Assembly: GCA_000447245.1 (NCBI GenBank)
Contig: AUYT01000001.1
Coordinates: 538,825 to 602,824 of the forward strand
Source of the DNA: a candidate division Zixibacteria bacterium RBG-1
GTDB taxonomy: Bacteria; Zixibacteria; MSB-5A5; DSPP01; RBG-1
DNA: 64,000 nt
Direction: 5' to 3'
In this document: positions 1 through 10,385 of the stretch, piece by piece
How the letters are laid out: each line of letters begins with the position of its first letter
How positions within the stretch are numbered: the first letter of the stretch is position 1
The notes under the pieces: model-generated
Databases searched by the model: none
The model's input: the letters and a program-made list of their open reading frames with translations, nothing else
Told to the model about the DNA's origin: nothing
Position numbers and translations under genes: made by a program

Positions 1-40
1 GAGTGACGCCCCACTCGGTTTTTTATTAAGCGAGTTCAAC

Positions 41-1711
41 TTGCCCATTAAAAAAACCTTAACTTTAATCCTTCTTTTTTTCCTAATTCCCATTTCCGCT
101 TGGGCGGATTTATTCAGCTACGAACTTGGACAAAGCTCACCTCGTCCGGCCGGAAATAGTGTGGTGGAAATTATCTGGGATGGGAAAAATCTGTGGGTGG
201 CAACCAGCTCCGGTTTAAGCCGCACCTCTGATGGAGGTACAACCTGGGAAAATTTCCATGTCACAGACGGTTTAAACTCCGAAGAAATTTCAGCTTTGGC
301 CGGGAAAGATTCGCTGCTCTGGGTGGCTACCTCTATTTCACAGCTCCAGCAAGGTCAACTAGTTCCCACCGGAACCGGATTCAATAAAAGCACCGATATT
401 GGAGCAAGCTTTCTTTCCTTCAAGCCGGAACAGGCCAATTTCGCCTTCAAATTAGCTTACGATATTGCCCTGGCAGACAGTTTTGTGTGGGCTTCCTGTT
501 TTGCCGGAGCTTTAATCAGAACCAAAAATGATTCGGTCTGGCAGAATGTTTTCGTGGATGTCATTGCCAGAGATGATTATAAGCAGAACGGGTTCGGCAA
601 CAATCTGAATAACAGATTCTTCTCGGTCGTGGCAGATACCCTGGACCCGGACACAACCGTCATCTGGACCGGAACCGCCGCGGGTGTTTATAAATTTATT
701 TATGCTCCGCTGGATTCCACCGATACCCTGTTCACCCCGGTCGATTCGGCCACTGGTTTTGCCGACAGCGTGATTCATTACGGTCAGATAAATGTAGTGA
801 CCTGCAGTTTCATAGGTTCCATTGTCTGTGATTCCGCGGATTCGGCCAACGGCTATCATATTGAGATAGATACTTTGATCTGTGACGGGGATACCCTGAT
901 AACCATAGATTCGGTCATCTGCTTTGCCACCGGGTTGGTGGTGGATACTGATTTTGTCAGCTATGCCAGACCCGGGATTTCCGGCAATTTTGTGGTATCC
1001 TTAGCCCTTCAGACTTTCGGAAGCAAAAAAATTATCTGGGCCGGAACCCAGCCCACCTTTAATCCTACTGAATTTCCGGCTGCCAGCAAATCGGAGGATA
1101 ACGGTAAAACCTGGAGTGCCACTCTGGCAGGGGATTTGGTCTGGAATTTTGCCTTTCAAGATTCGATTGTCTGGGCCGCCACCAGTTCCGGCTTAAAAAA
1201 ATCGACTGATTTAGGTCAAAACTGGAGTACTTATGATTTCATTCAGGATTCCTTTGATTCCTTAGGCAACCAGATAACCTCAAGGGAATATTTTGCGGTC
1301 CGAACCATCGGGGACACGGTCTGGGCCGGGGGAGAAGACGGTCTGGTAAAAACCACTGATGGAGGCACAACCTGGAAGGTTTTTCGCACCTATGTTCCTA
1401 TCGGGACTCAAAATTCAAAAACCGCTTACGCCTATCCCAGTCCCTTTTCACCCCAGCTTTCCACCGGTATAACCAGAATTCATTACGCTCCTAAACAAAA
1501 CGGAAAAGTAACCATCAAAATTTATGATTTCGCCTTAAATTTAGTGGCCACTCTTTTGAATAATCAGATTCGTCAAGCCGGCGTTGAATATGATGAAATC
1601 TGGGATGGTCGGAATAAAGACGGGAAAATTGTGGCTAACGGCATTTATTTCTTCAAAGTAGATGCAGAAGGTGGGCAGAAAGAGTGGGGGAAAGTGGCGG
1701 TGATTAGATGA
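41..1711 (+). CDS. Secreted BNR-type beta-propeller protein with FlgD-Ig/T9SS-like C-terminal domain
   Basis: The protein is 556 residues from a TTG start that lies directly before a good signal peptide (basic MPIKK, hydrophobic core, cleavage near AWA-D). The frame stays open to the window edge, so an upstream start cannot be excluded. Repeated propeller motifs of the form W-A/V-A-T-S-S-G-L then S-x-D-G-G-x-T-W recur near residues 50-70, 380-395 and 430-450, as in BNR/sortilin or two-component-regulator propellers. The last 90 residues start with YAYPSPFSP and end in a FlgD-Ig fold (IWDGRNKDGKIVANGIYFFKV), the usual C-terminal cargo domain of FCB secreted proteins. It overlaps the next ORF by ATGA and is followed by two PorV-type barrels. 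It is probably an exported surface or secreted protein; the binding partner is unknown. Confidence 0.8.
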   Translation: MPIKKTLTLILLFFLIPISAWADLFSYELGQSSPRPAGNSVVEIIWDGKNLWVATSSGLSRTSDGGTTWENFHVTDGLNSEEISALAGKDSLLWVATSISQLQQGQLVPTGTGFNKSTDIGASFLSFKPEQANFAFKLAYDIALADSFVWASCFAGALIRTKNDSVWQNVFVDVIARDDYKQNGFGNNLNNRFFSVVADTLDPDTTVIWTGTAAGVYKFIYAPLDSTDTLFTPVDSATGFADSVIHYGQINVVTCSFIGSIVCDSADSANGYHIEIDTLICDGDTLITIDSVICFATGLVVDTDFVSYARPGISGNFVVSLALQTFGSKKIIWAGTQPTFNPTEFPAASKSEDNGKTWSATLAGDLVWNFAFQDSIVWAATSSGLKKSTDLGQNWSTYDFIQDSFDSLGNQITSREYFAVRTIGDTVWAGGEDGLVKTTDGGTTWKVFRTYVPIGTQNSKTAYAYPSPFSPQLSTGITRIHYAPKQNGKVTIKIYDFALNLVATLLNNQIRQAGVEYDEIWDGRNKDGKIVANGIYFFKVDAEGGQKEWGKVAVIR

Positions 1712-2655
1712 AAAACAAACTCATTTTCATACCATTAATTCTAATCCTGGCGATTTTGCTTTCCTCTAATATCTCTTTAGCAGAGACCGGAGGTGGAGGT
1801 TATCCTGGGGCATTCTTTCAAACTTTCTGGGGTGCCAGAGCTATGGCTTTGGGTGGAACCTATGTAGCTATCGCAGATGATGCCGAAGGAAATTTATTCA
1901 ATCCGGCCGGAAGCGCCATGGTAAAAGAGAAATTAGCGTCCGGCTCTTACAGGCAGATGTCTTTAGACCGTCGAATCGGGTATTTAGCTTATACCCAGGT
2001 GATAAAAAATGAAGCCGGTATCGGATTGAACTGGATTAATGTAGCAGTAGGTGAGGTAGAGCAAAGAGACGGCAACGGACAGGTAACCGGTTCTCTTTCT
2101 AATTATCAAAATCTGTTTGCCCTGACTTTTTCCCGCCGGGTCAGTCCCGAGTTTTCAGTGGGAGTAAACCTCAAGTATTTGCAAACCAATTTGGGTAATA
2201 TCCAGTCCTCCGGGGTCGGTTTTGATGTAGGGGCTTTGTATTTACCCCGTTCCTATCTGCGGGTGGGATTGGTGGTGGAAAATTTCGGACTGAAACATAA
2301 CTGGAGTTCCGGTGATTTCTGGGGTGATTACGGACTTCCCGGCTCATCCCATACCGAAGAATTTCCGGTCTCGGCTAAGTTAGGAGCGGCGGCTTTATTT
2401 CTAAAAAACCAGCTTTTGGTAGCCCTAGACTTAGAAAAAAGGGAAAATCAGGATATACTGCTTCACCTTGGCGGAGAATATTGGTATAGAAATATCATAG
2501 CCGCCAGAGCCGGCTTGAACCGGGGAGATTTAACCTTGGGTCTGGGTTTAAAGCATAAATTGAGAAAATTAACCGTATTTGTTAATTATGCCTTCATCAC
2601 CGAGTCGGTTGCTGCCGGTGCGGACAACTTAATTTCTCTACAAGTGGGGTTTTAG
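1708..2655 (+). CDS. PorV/PorQ-family outer membrane beta-barrel protein
   Basis: The 315-residue protein has a signal peptide (MKNKLIFIPLILILAILLSS, cleavage near SLA-E) followed by the typical PorV/UPF0164 opening: GARAMALGGTYVAIADDA then LFNPAG. The rest alternates polar and hydrophobic residues as expected for an outer-membrane barrel. PorV-family proteins in FCB bacteria act as outer-membrane partners of type IX secretion or as general barrels. Translation is coupled to the preceding propeller gene through an ATGA overlap, and a second member of the same family follows one base after the stop, so the three genes form an operon. Role in exporting the upstream FlgD-Ig protein is an inference. 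Confidence 0.82.
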   Translation: MKNKLIFIPLILILAILLSSNISLAETGGGGYPGAFFQTFWGARAMALGGTYVAIADDAEGNLFNPAGSAMVKEKLASGSYRQMSLDRRIGYLAYTQVIKNEAGIGLNWINVAVGEVEQRDGNGQVTGSLSNYQNLFALTFSRRVSPEFSVGVNLKYLQTNLGNIQSSGVGFDVGALYLPRSYLRVGLVVENFGLKHNWSSGDFWGDYGLPGSSHTEEFPVSAKLGAAALFLKNQLLVALDLEKRENQDILLHLGGEYWYRNIIAARAGLNRGDLTLGLGLKHKLRKLTVFVNYAFITESVAAGADNLISLQVGF

Positions 2656-2656
2656 C

Positions 2657-3559
2657 ATGATAAAAAAGTTCCTTTTGGCAGGATTAATTTTTTTGGTCAG
2701 CGGTTTTTCAATTGCCCGGGCTTTACCCCAGACCACCGGTCTGGCTTATCTGAAATATAATTTTCTGCCCAAACCAACCAGTTTGGGAGAGGCATTTACC
2801 GCTTACTCGGAAGGTTTATCCAGTTTGCATTTTAACCCTTCCGGTTTAGCCGGCGGCTCTAAAAATGAAATTGTTTTTATGCACAACAGCTGGTTTCAGG
2901 ATATTTCTTTGGATTATTTAGCGGCCGGTTTCAACATAAAAAGTCACCATATAGCAGTCGGGTTTACCTTCCACCAGATTCCGGGTCTGGAAAAAAGAAC
3001 CGGCCCATCTTCTTCACCACTTGCGACTTTTGATGCTCATGACTTGGCTCTGGATTTTTCTTATGCCCGAAAATTAAGGGAAGAGATAAATGTGGGAATC
3101 AGTCTGAAATATTTGTATGAAAAAATAGACATAAATTCAGCTTCGGGTGTGGGGATTGATTTGGGTGGAATTTATTTCCTGAAGAACTGGCAGTTTGGAA
3201 TAGCGGTCTTAAATTTAGGTCCGAACCTGAAATTCAAGACCGAAGATTTTTCTCTGCCGACTCAGTTTCGCTTAGGTGTAGTGCATCATTTGCCGCAAAA
3301 AATTGCCCAGGGAAATTTGAGTGTGGGTTTGGATGTGGTCAAAACCAAGTGTGATAAATGGAAATTGAATACAGGTGGGGAATATGGCTGGGAAGATAAG
3401 TTTTTTTTAAGGGTGGGATACAAAACTGAATATGAAGAGACCAATTTCTCTTTTGGGACCGGTGTGAAATACAAAATTTACGCTATTGATTACGCCTTTG
3501 TTCCTTTTCAATCCGATTTAGGAAGCAGTCACAGAGTTTCTTTGAGTGTTCGGTTCTAG
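2657..3559 (+). CDS. PorV/PorQ-family outer membrane beta-barrel protein, second copy
   Basis: This 300-residue protein has a signal peptide (cleavage near ARA-L) and the same family layout as its upstream neighbour: PTSLGEAFTAYSEG followed by LHFNPSGLAGG, then alternating barrel strands ending in an aromatic residue (VSLSVRF), a canonical BAM recognition end. It begins one base after the stop of the previous barrel gene and therefore is very likely co-translated. The two barrels are clearly diverged paralogues rather than a recent duplication. Specific function is unknown; membership in the PorV/PorQ (UPF0164) group is a confident family call. Confidence 0.8.
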   Translation: MIKKFLLAGLIFLVSGFSIARALPQTTGLAYLKYNFLPKPTSLGEAFTAYSEGLSSLHFNPSGLAGGSKNEIVFMHNSWFQDISLDYLAAGFNIKSHHIAVGFTFHQIPGLEKRTGPSSSPLATFDAHDLALDFSYARKLREEINVGISLKYLYEKIDINSASGVGIDLGGIYFLKNWQFGIAVLNLGPNLKFKTEDFSLPTQFRLGVVHHLPQKIAQGNLSVGLDVVKTKCDKWKLNTGGEYGWEDKFFLRVGYKTEYEETNFSFGTGVKYKIYAIDYAFVPFQSDLGSSHRVSLSVRF

Positions 3560-3588
3560 TTTTCTAATTTTCTTAAAGTTTAAAATTT

Positions 3589-4479
3589 TTATCTACTCGG
3601 ATCTTCAACATCACTTTGATCTAAGCTCACAGAACCCATTATGAACCAGTCCCTGCGTTTATCATTCCAGACAACATACTCAAATGCCCATGCTGAGAAA
3701 CCTTGCATAAAGCTAGATTTTTCCCGTTCAGTGAAGAATCCCCCAACTTGGATTCTATATCTATTTGCTCCAATACTGTGGGCTTCACGAAGGTAATCTA
3801 ATGATACCAGGCCTTCATCTCTGTGAAACTTAAACTGGACGGACAACCCATAAATGGGAGCATATTCTTCAAATTGCAGATCGAGTGAGTCCGGGATATT
3901 CTCGTTTGGACTGTATATTTGGGCTACTTCTTTGAACGAAGCATATCCTAAAGATGGAAGAAAATTAAATTTTGACTTCTTCGGAAGAAGAAATACATGG
4001 GACTTGATTCCCATGTTGAACGACCCATTTTCATGGTAATAACCATTCTTGAAGGAGCGATTAGGAATTGCTGTATATAGAGAAAGAAACAGTGAAGTAT
4101 AAAATCTTCTGTAAAAACCTCCTCCCTCTATGTGCAAAAGCCAGCTTACATTACTTGTTCTAAGTTTTGGAACTTGTTGACCTTTTTCCTTAGTTAGATT
4201 GTCGTGATGACCTAAAGCAAATCGAATGGCGATATATCCACCCATTGACAAGTATTTAGTTTCCTTTAACGAGTCCTTAAGTAATGATGTTTCAGTTTTT
4301 GAAGATGTTGTATCGAAGTATTGGAATCTTTTAATAAGAGAATTGTTTTTAAATTCTTCTGCTTTCGAGTTATCGAATAAAATAAAGGTAGATAATAAGC
4401 AAAATAATATCCAATTCAGACAACAGTAAATACTTCTTCTGAATTTGTCCTCATAGAGGAATTGCATAAAACCCCACAT
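3589..4479 (-). CDS. Hypothetical exported beta-rich protein
   Basis: The 296-residue product is not recognised. An N-terminal hydrophobic stretch (about residues 15-38, ending near SKA-E) looks like a signal peptide preceded by a charged segment; a second Met at residue 5 may be the true start, since neither has a clear Shine-Dalgarno. The remainder has alternating aromatic/polar runs such as GGYIAIRFALGHHDN, GGGFYRRFYTSLFLSLY and GLSVQFKFHRDEG, which suggests an outer-membrane barrel. It stands alone, convergent with the PorV pair and 45 bp from the AI-2E transporter stop. Codon choice is more A/T-ended and mixed than in its neighbours, hinting at acquisition. Confidence 0.55.
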   Translation of the reverse strand: MWGFMQFLYEDKFRRSIYCCLNWILFCLLSTFILFDNSKAEEFKNNSLIKRFQYFDTTSSKTETSLLKDSLKETKYLSMGGYIAIRFALGHHDNLTKEKGQQVPKLRTSNVSWLLHIEGGGFYRRFYTSLFLSLYTAIPNRSFKNGYYHENGSFNMGIKSHVFLLPKKSKFNFLPSLGYASFKEVAQIYSPNENIPDSLDLQFEEYAPIYGLSVQFKFHRDEGLVSLDYLREAHSIGANRYRIQVGGFFTEREKSSFMQGFSAWAFEYVVWNDKRRDWFIMGSVSLDQSDVEDPSR

Positions 4480-4524
4480 CCAAATAAATAAAAGCCAAGA
4501 ACCAAACTCGTAAAGGATAAATTT

Positions 4525-5589
4525 TTACTTCTTTCCTCCCAACAAAATTCCGATCGGCTGCAATGACTCAATATGGTCACAAATCACTTTAAAACAAGCC
4601 GTAATCGGCACCGCCAAGATTATACCAATAGCTCCCCAGAGCCAGCCCCAATACATGGAAGTGACCAAAATTACCAAAGGGTTTAGATTGACCTTGTCGG
4701 CCAAAAGCTTGGGTGAAACCAGATTACTTTCCAGGGCCTGCACCACCACAAAAAATATGACCACAATCAAGGCCGGCAGAACCGAATCAAACTGAATCAA
4801 AGCCACCAGGGCCGGAGGAATAATACCAATCACCGCTCCGATAAAAGGAATCAGATTCAAAACCGCGGCCAGAGGTCCCCAGATAAAGGAATATTTGACT
4901 CCGATTATAAGCAGCCCCACCGTAAAAACTATACTCAAAACCACCGTGATTAAAAACTTCACCAGAATGAAAGATTTGATTTGAGAGTTGATTTCAGTCA
5001 GAATCTGCTGGGAAATTTTCTCCTCGGATCTGCCAAAGGCCCGGGTCAGACGGTTGTAGAGATTTTTTTGGTCGTTTAGAATAAAAAAGGTCAGAAAGAA
5101 AATCAGAACACCTCCCAGAAAAGACGAAAAAAATGAGGAAAGCCCCTTGGCTAAAAATTTCCCGGCCCCGGACAGGTTTTGCAGAGTCAGGGCTTGAGAT
5201 TGGAACTTGTCCAAGGACGCCACCAGAGGGGTTTCCCCCAGTCCCCAGGCCAGAAGCTTGGCTTTTGCATCATTCAGGAATTTTATAACCGCATTCCAGT
5301 TTTCTGCCAGCTCCGCCACAAAATTGTTGACCTGCAGACTTAGTAGATAAAGTAGAATTCCCAAAACTGCTAAACTGATTAAAAGAACTATTACCACCGA
5401 AAAGGAGTTGGGGATTTTCAATCGGTTTAAAAGGGCCACTAAGGGGCTCAAGATATAAGCCAAAGAGACTGATACCACGATGGGAATCACAACGGGAGCC
5501 GCAAAATAGAAAAAAGCGGTGCCTCCGGCCAGGGCTATCAAAGGTAAAGCCACAGCTTCAAAAGCCAAATATCTTTTAGAGACATCCAT
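4525..5589 (-). CDS. AI-2E family transporter (PF01594-type permease)
   Basis: The 354-residue integral membrane protein has the AI-2E/YdiK-PerM layout: two N-terminal helices, a soluble segment, then clustered C-terminal helices with the conserved WGPLAAVLNLIPFIGAVIGI region and VSPKLLADKVNLNPLVILV. Family members export small solutes, AI-2 or ions; the substrate cannot be read from sequence. No Shine-Dalgarno precedes the ATG, but a TATATT hexamer lies seven bases upstream (5597-5602), consistent with a leaderless mRNA. PolX and LigA lie upstream on the same strand, separated by a palindromic spacer. Confidence 0.85.
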   Translation of the reverse strand: MDVSKRYLAFEAVALPLIALAGGTAFFYFAAPVVIPIVVSVSLAYILSPLVALLNRLKIPNSFSVVIVLLISLAVLGILLYLLSLQVNNFVAELAENWNAVIKFLNDAKAKLLAWGLGETPLVASLDKFQSQALTLQNLSGAGKFLAKGLSSFFSSFLGGVLIFFLTFFILNDQKNLYNRLTRAFGRSEEKISQQILTEINSQIKSFILVKFLITVVLSIVFTVGLLIIGVKYSFIWGPLAAVLNLIPFIGAVIGIIPPALVALIQFDSVLPALIVVIFFVVVQALESNLVSPKLLADKVNLNPLVILVTSMYWGWLWGAIGIILAVPITACFKVICDHIESLQPIGILLGGKK

Positions 5590-5667
5590 CGGATAGAATA
5601 TAAAGAAGTTTTTTGGAAAGGGAAATTATTTTTTTATGTCAAATAGTTACACCCTCCGGCTTTGCCT

Positions 5668-5712
5668 TAGTCTACTGCATAGACTATGACAGTAGTCTAT
5701 CGGGTATCCCGT
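5668..5712. repeat. Compact nested palindromes between polX and the AI-2E gene
   Basis: Several inverted repeats overlap here: CTACTG (5672-5677) with CAGTAG (5690-5695), CATAG-A-CTATG (5678-5688), ATAGACT (5679-5685) with AGTCTAT (5694-5700), and CGGG-TAT-CCCG (5701-5711). They are too short of U-runs to be an ordinary terminator. They may be an REP-like element, a processing signal or decayed tandem units. It sits immediately after the polX stop. Confidence 0.5.
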
Positions 5713-5719
5713 AGGGACA

Positions 5720-7432
5720 CTATGGCGTAGCCAAAAATTTCAAAAATTTGTCCAAAGGCAAGGTATTTACCACATCCTTTTTTTCCAGCCAACCCCTTCT
5801 GGCCATCCCCACTCCATATCTCATCCATTCTTTTAAATGAAGATTCTTGTGAGAATCAGTGGAGATGGCAATTTTTACCCCTTTTTCTCTGGCCTGCTTC
5901 AGATAGATATCAGTCAAATCCAACCTGTCCGGACAGCCGTTTAGCTCCAGCACCTTTTTATTGGCCTTAGCGGCCTTAATTATTTTTTCCATATCCACTT
6001 CAAACGGCTCTCTTTTTCCTAAAAGTCTGCCGGTAGGATGACCTAATATATCCACCACCGGATTTTCTAACGCTTTGATTATTCTTGTGGTCATCTGCTC
6101 TTTGGGTAGATTAAATTTAGTGTGAATGGAAGCCACCACGATATCCAATTCCTTTAAGACTGAATTGGGTAGATCCAATTGCCCATTTTCCCGCACATCC
6201 ACTTCAATTCCGGTTAAGATTCTGAAATTTTTATATTTTTTATTTATTTTTCTGATTTCTTCTATCTGTTTATAAACTCTTTCTTCGGTCAACCCTCTGG
6301 TGATTCCTAAAGTAGGGGAATGGTCGGTTATGGCAATATATTCATAGCCACAATCTATGCCGTCCTGTGCCATCTCTTCAATTGAATTCCAGCCGTCGGA
6401 CCAGGTACTGTGCATCTGCAAATCACCTTTGATATCTTTTAGCTCCACCAGAGCGGGAATTTTATGTTTCAAAGCTAACTCAATTTCTCCCCAATCTTCC
6501 CGCATCTCCGGCGGCATCCACTGCATCCCTAAAGATTTATAAACCTCTTCTTCGGTCCTGGACGCAATCCGTCTCTTTCCTTTGAAAATTCCGTACTCGT
6601 TGACCTTGATTCCCTTTCTAACCGCCATGGTTCTAATTTTGACATTGTGGGCTTTGGAGCCGGTGAAATAATGAGCCGCAGCACCGAAACTTTCCGCTTC
6701 AACCACTCGCAAATCAACCTGGAAACCATCTTTAGTAATCACGCTGGACTTGGTTTCACCCTGAGATAAAACTCTGGTAACTTGCGGTATTTTCACAAAA
6801 GCGTCCATTATGGGCTTAGGTTTTTCCGAAGCAATCAAAATGTCCGCATCTCCAATGGTCTCTTTAAATCTCCTCAAAGAGCCGGCAATTAAAGCTTGTT
6901 TGGTCTCTTTCAGTTTTTCTAGTTCAGCAAAAATTATTTCTACCCTGGGTAAAATCTCTCCAATCGGAATTCTCTCTTTGTGTTTTCTTAAGGCAGAAAT
7001 TCCCTTTAAAATGTTTTCTTCGGTTTTTTCCCCCATCCCAGCTAATTTTCTGATTTTTTCCTGTTTAGCGGCTTTTTCCAAATCAGAAATACTCTTTACT
7101 CCCAAACGGTCATAGAGCAAACGGGCATGTTTGGGTCCCACGGACTGAATCTGCAACAATTCCACCAAAGGGGCATATTCTGATTTTTTCAAATCTTCAT
7201 AATATTTCAACTTCCCGGTTTCTACTAGCTCTTTGGTCTTTTGGGCAATCGCTTTCCCAATACCGGGCAGTTCGGCTAACTCCTTTTCCGAAAGAGCGGA
7301 GATATCACCGGTGAAATTGGCGATGGTTTCGGCAGCTTTCTGATAAGCTCTAATTTTGAAAACATTTTCACCCTGAATTTCCAAAATATCTGCGATGTGG
7401 TTAAAAATTTGAGCTATCTGTTGGTTGGTCAT
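5720..7432 (-). CDS. polX: DNA polymerase/3'-5' exonuclease PolX
   Basis: The 570-residue protein matches bacterial PolX in length and domain order. There are N-terminal helix-hairpin-helix DNA-binding repeats (LAELPGIGKAIAQKTKEL and LQIQSVGPKHARLLYDRLG), then a nucleotidyltransferase palm with catalytic aspartates in GDADILIA and FQVDLRVV. A C-terminal PHP phosphoesterase follows (GDLQMHSTWSDGWNSIEEM, AITDHSPTLGI, VASIHTKF, LGHPTGRLL, STDSH). The family fills gaps in base-excision repair. It starts 34 bp after the ligA stop on the same strand, which makes functional sense because LigA seals the gaps PolX fills. No Shine-Dalgarno is visible; TAATTT lies five bases before the ATG. Confidence 0.93.
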   Translation of the reverse strand: MTNQQIAQIFNHIADILEIQGENVFKIRAYQKAAETIANFTGDISALSEKELAELPGIGKAIAQKTKELVETGKLKYYEDLKKSEYAPLVELLQIQSVGPKHARLLYDRLGVKSISDLEKAAKQEKIRKLAGMGEKTEENILKGISALRKHKERIPIGEILPRVEIIFAELEKLKETKQALIAGSLRRFKETIGDADILIASEKPKPIMDAFVKIPQVTRVLSQGETKSSVITKDGFQVDLRVVEAESFGAAAHYFTGSKAHNVKIRTMAVRKGIKVNEYGIFKGKRRIASRTEEEVYKSLGMQWMPPEMREDWGEIELALKHKIPALVELKDIKGDLQMHSTWSDGWNSIEEMAQDGIDCGYEYIAITDHSPTLGITRGLTEERVYKQIEEIRKINKKYKNFRILTGIEVDVRENGQLDLPNSVLKELDIVVASIHTKFNLPKEQMTTRIIKALENPVVDILGHPTGRLLGKREPFEVDMEKIIKAAKANKKVLELNGCPDRLDLTDIYLKQAREKGVKIAISTDSHKNLHLKEWMRYGVGMARRGWLEKKDVVNTLPLDKFLKFLATP

Positions 7433-7466
7433 TCGATAAATTAAAAAATAAAATTAATGCTAAAAA

Positions 7467-9503
<2,037 letters not shown>

Positions 9504-9600
9504 TCATTAACAAGAATCTTTTACTAATGAGGATAAGTTTCTTGGAAGAATAAACTTTATGGCTCACAAAACCTTCCCCTACGGGATCCAGTCGGAAAAA

Positions 9601-9870
9601 TCAACCACCCCGGCGACCTTTGGTTCCGCCCAAAAACTTATCTTTCCTTTTGCGGTCAAAAAGGTGCTTGCCGTGCTGAATCATATGGCGGCGGTAATCT
9701 TTGAGTTTTTCCTGCCGGATTCGCTCGGCCTCTTTTTCCTCCAGCAGGTGTTTATGTTTTTCCTCTTCGCTTAAATGCTGTTTTTCAGCAGAGGAGGTCT
9801 GTTCCTGAGTTTGAGGGGGCTGGGGTTTATCTTCTGGTTTTTGGGACTTAGGTGGTTTTTTCTCCGGCAT
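9601..9870 (-). CDS. Small highly charged hypothetical protein
   Basis: The 89-residue product is preceded by a strong ribosome site (GGAGG, five bases before ATG), which supports translation. It opens with a Pro/Lys/Gln-rich disordered segment (MPEKKPPKSQKPEDKPQPPQ), continues with a Glu/Lys-rich helix (about residues 32-62, EEEKHKHLLEEKEAERIRQ) and ends in a basic Gly-rich tail (KGRRGG). No cysteine, signal peptide or membrane segment is present, so a cytoplasmic RNA-, DNA- or ribosome-associated role is possible but unproven. A bidirectional terminator (9931-9958) separates it from the lipoprotein gene upstream. No family is recognised. Confidence 0.65.
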   Translation of the reverse strand: MPEKKPPKSQKPEDKPQPPQTQEQTSSAEKQHLSEEEKHKHLLEEKEAERIRQEKLKDYRRHMIQHGKHLFDRKRKDKFLGGTKGRRGG

Positions 9871-9930
9871 AAAAACCTCCGTTTTAATTATGAAAATAAT
9901 TTAAATCAAAAGAATTTGTCTGTCAAACAA

Positions 9931-9958
9931 AAAAGGCAGCCCAATTAAGCTGCCTTTT
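9931..9958. terminator. Rho-independent terminator, usable in both directions
   Basis: A ten-base perfect stem, AAAAGGCAGC (9931-9940) with GCTGCCTTTT (9949-9958), surrounds an eight-base loop. A-run and T-run flank it on each side. It lies downstream of the small lipoprotein gene on the minus strand and insulates the next minus-strand gene. Confidence 0.85.
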
Positions 9959-9980
9959 CCAACCTTCTGGTCTTCTAAAA

Positions 9981-10139
9981 TTACTTTCCTTGAGTGGTAT
10001 CGGTTGTAGCCGCAGCGGTGTCGGTTGCCGGAGCCTGTTCGGTCGTCGGTGTTTCGGTTTGTTCCTGCTTTTTACCGCATCCAGCCACAAGCACCAAGCT
10101 GAAAAGGCTGATTAATAAAAGTGCCATAAGCCGTTTCAT
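9981..10139 (-). CDS. Small Thr-rich lipoprotein (52 residues)
   Basis: This short ORF encodes a basic start, hydrophobic core and a lipobox ending VAGC at residue 21 (LVLVAGCGKK), followed by a low-complexity Thr/Ala/Glu tail (TETPTTEQAPATDTAAATTD). A GGAGGTG ribosome site lies about ten bases before the ATG and a strong terminator lies just after the stop, so this is a monocistronic real gene. The mature protein would be only about 32 residues, anchored by lipid to a membrane, probably the outer one. Its position next to the Tol-Pal operon (divergent) suggests an envelope role, but no homologue is recognised. Confidence 0.8.
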   Translation of the reverse strand: MKRLMALLLISLFSLVLVAGCGKKQEQTETPTTEQAPATDTAAATTDTTQGK

Positions 10140-10255
10140 CTATTCTTTTCACCTCCCTTATATAATGATTTTCTAATAAATTTTCCCGTTTATGATTTAA
10201 AAACCAAATATAGTCCTTGAGATTTTCCTGTCAAGAGAAATTTACACTATTTTTC

Positions 10256-10282
10256 TTGACTTAATATCTTGTTTATTATAAT
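10256..10282 (+). promoter_or_regulatory. Candidate promoter of the Tol-Pal operon
   Basis: TTGACT (10256-10261) and TATAAT (10277-10282) are separated by 15 bp, a slightly short spacer. The AT-rich gap 10140-10385 between the divergent lipoprotein gene and tolQ contains a second possible -10 (TATAAA, 10362-10367) nearer tolQ. Either could drive the operon. Confidence 0.4.
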
Positions 10283-10385
10283 CTTTTTACGTAAGTTTAT
10301 ATATTTCAATAAACTATTGGGAAAGTTGACAATCAAAGTAAAGAGAGTCAGCGGATCATCGTATAAAAATAACAAACCTTAAGAT

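Noticed and set aside
9559-9774. Plus-strand ORF of 71 codons opposite the charged small protein
   Set aside because: No ribosome site; the minus-strand gene in the same place has a strong GGAGG and sensible composition.
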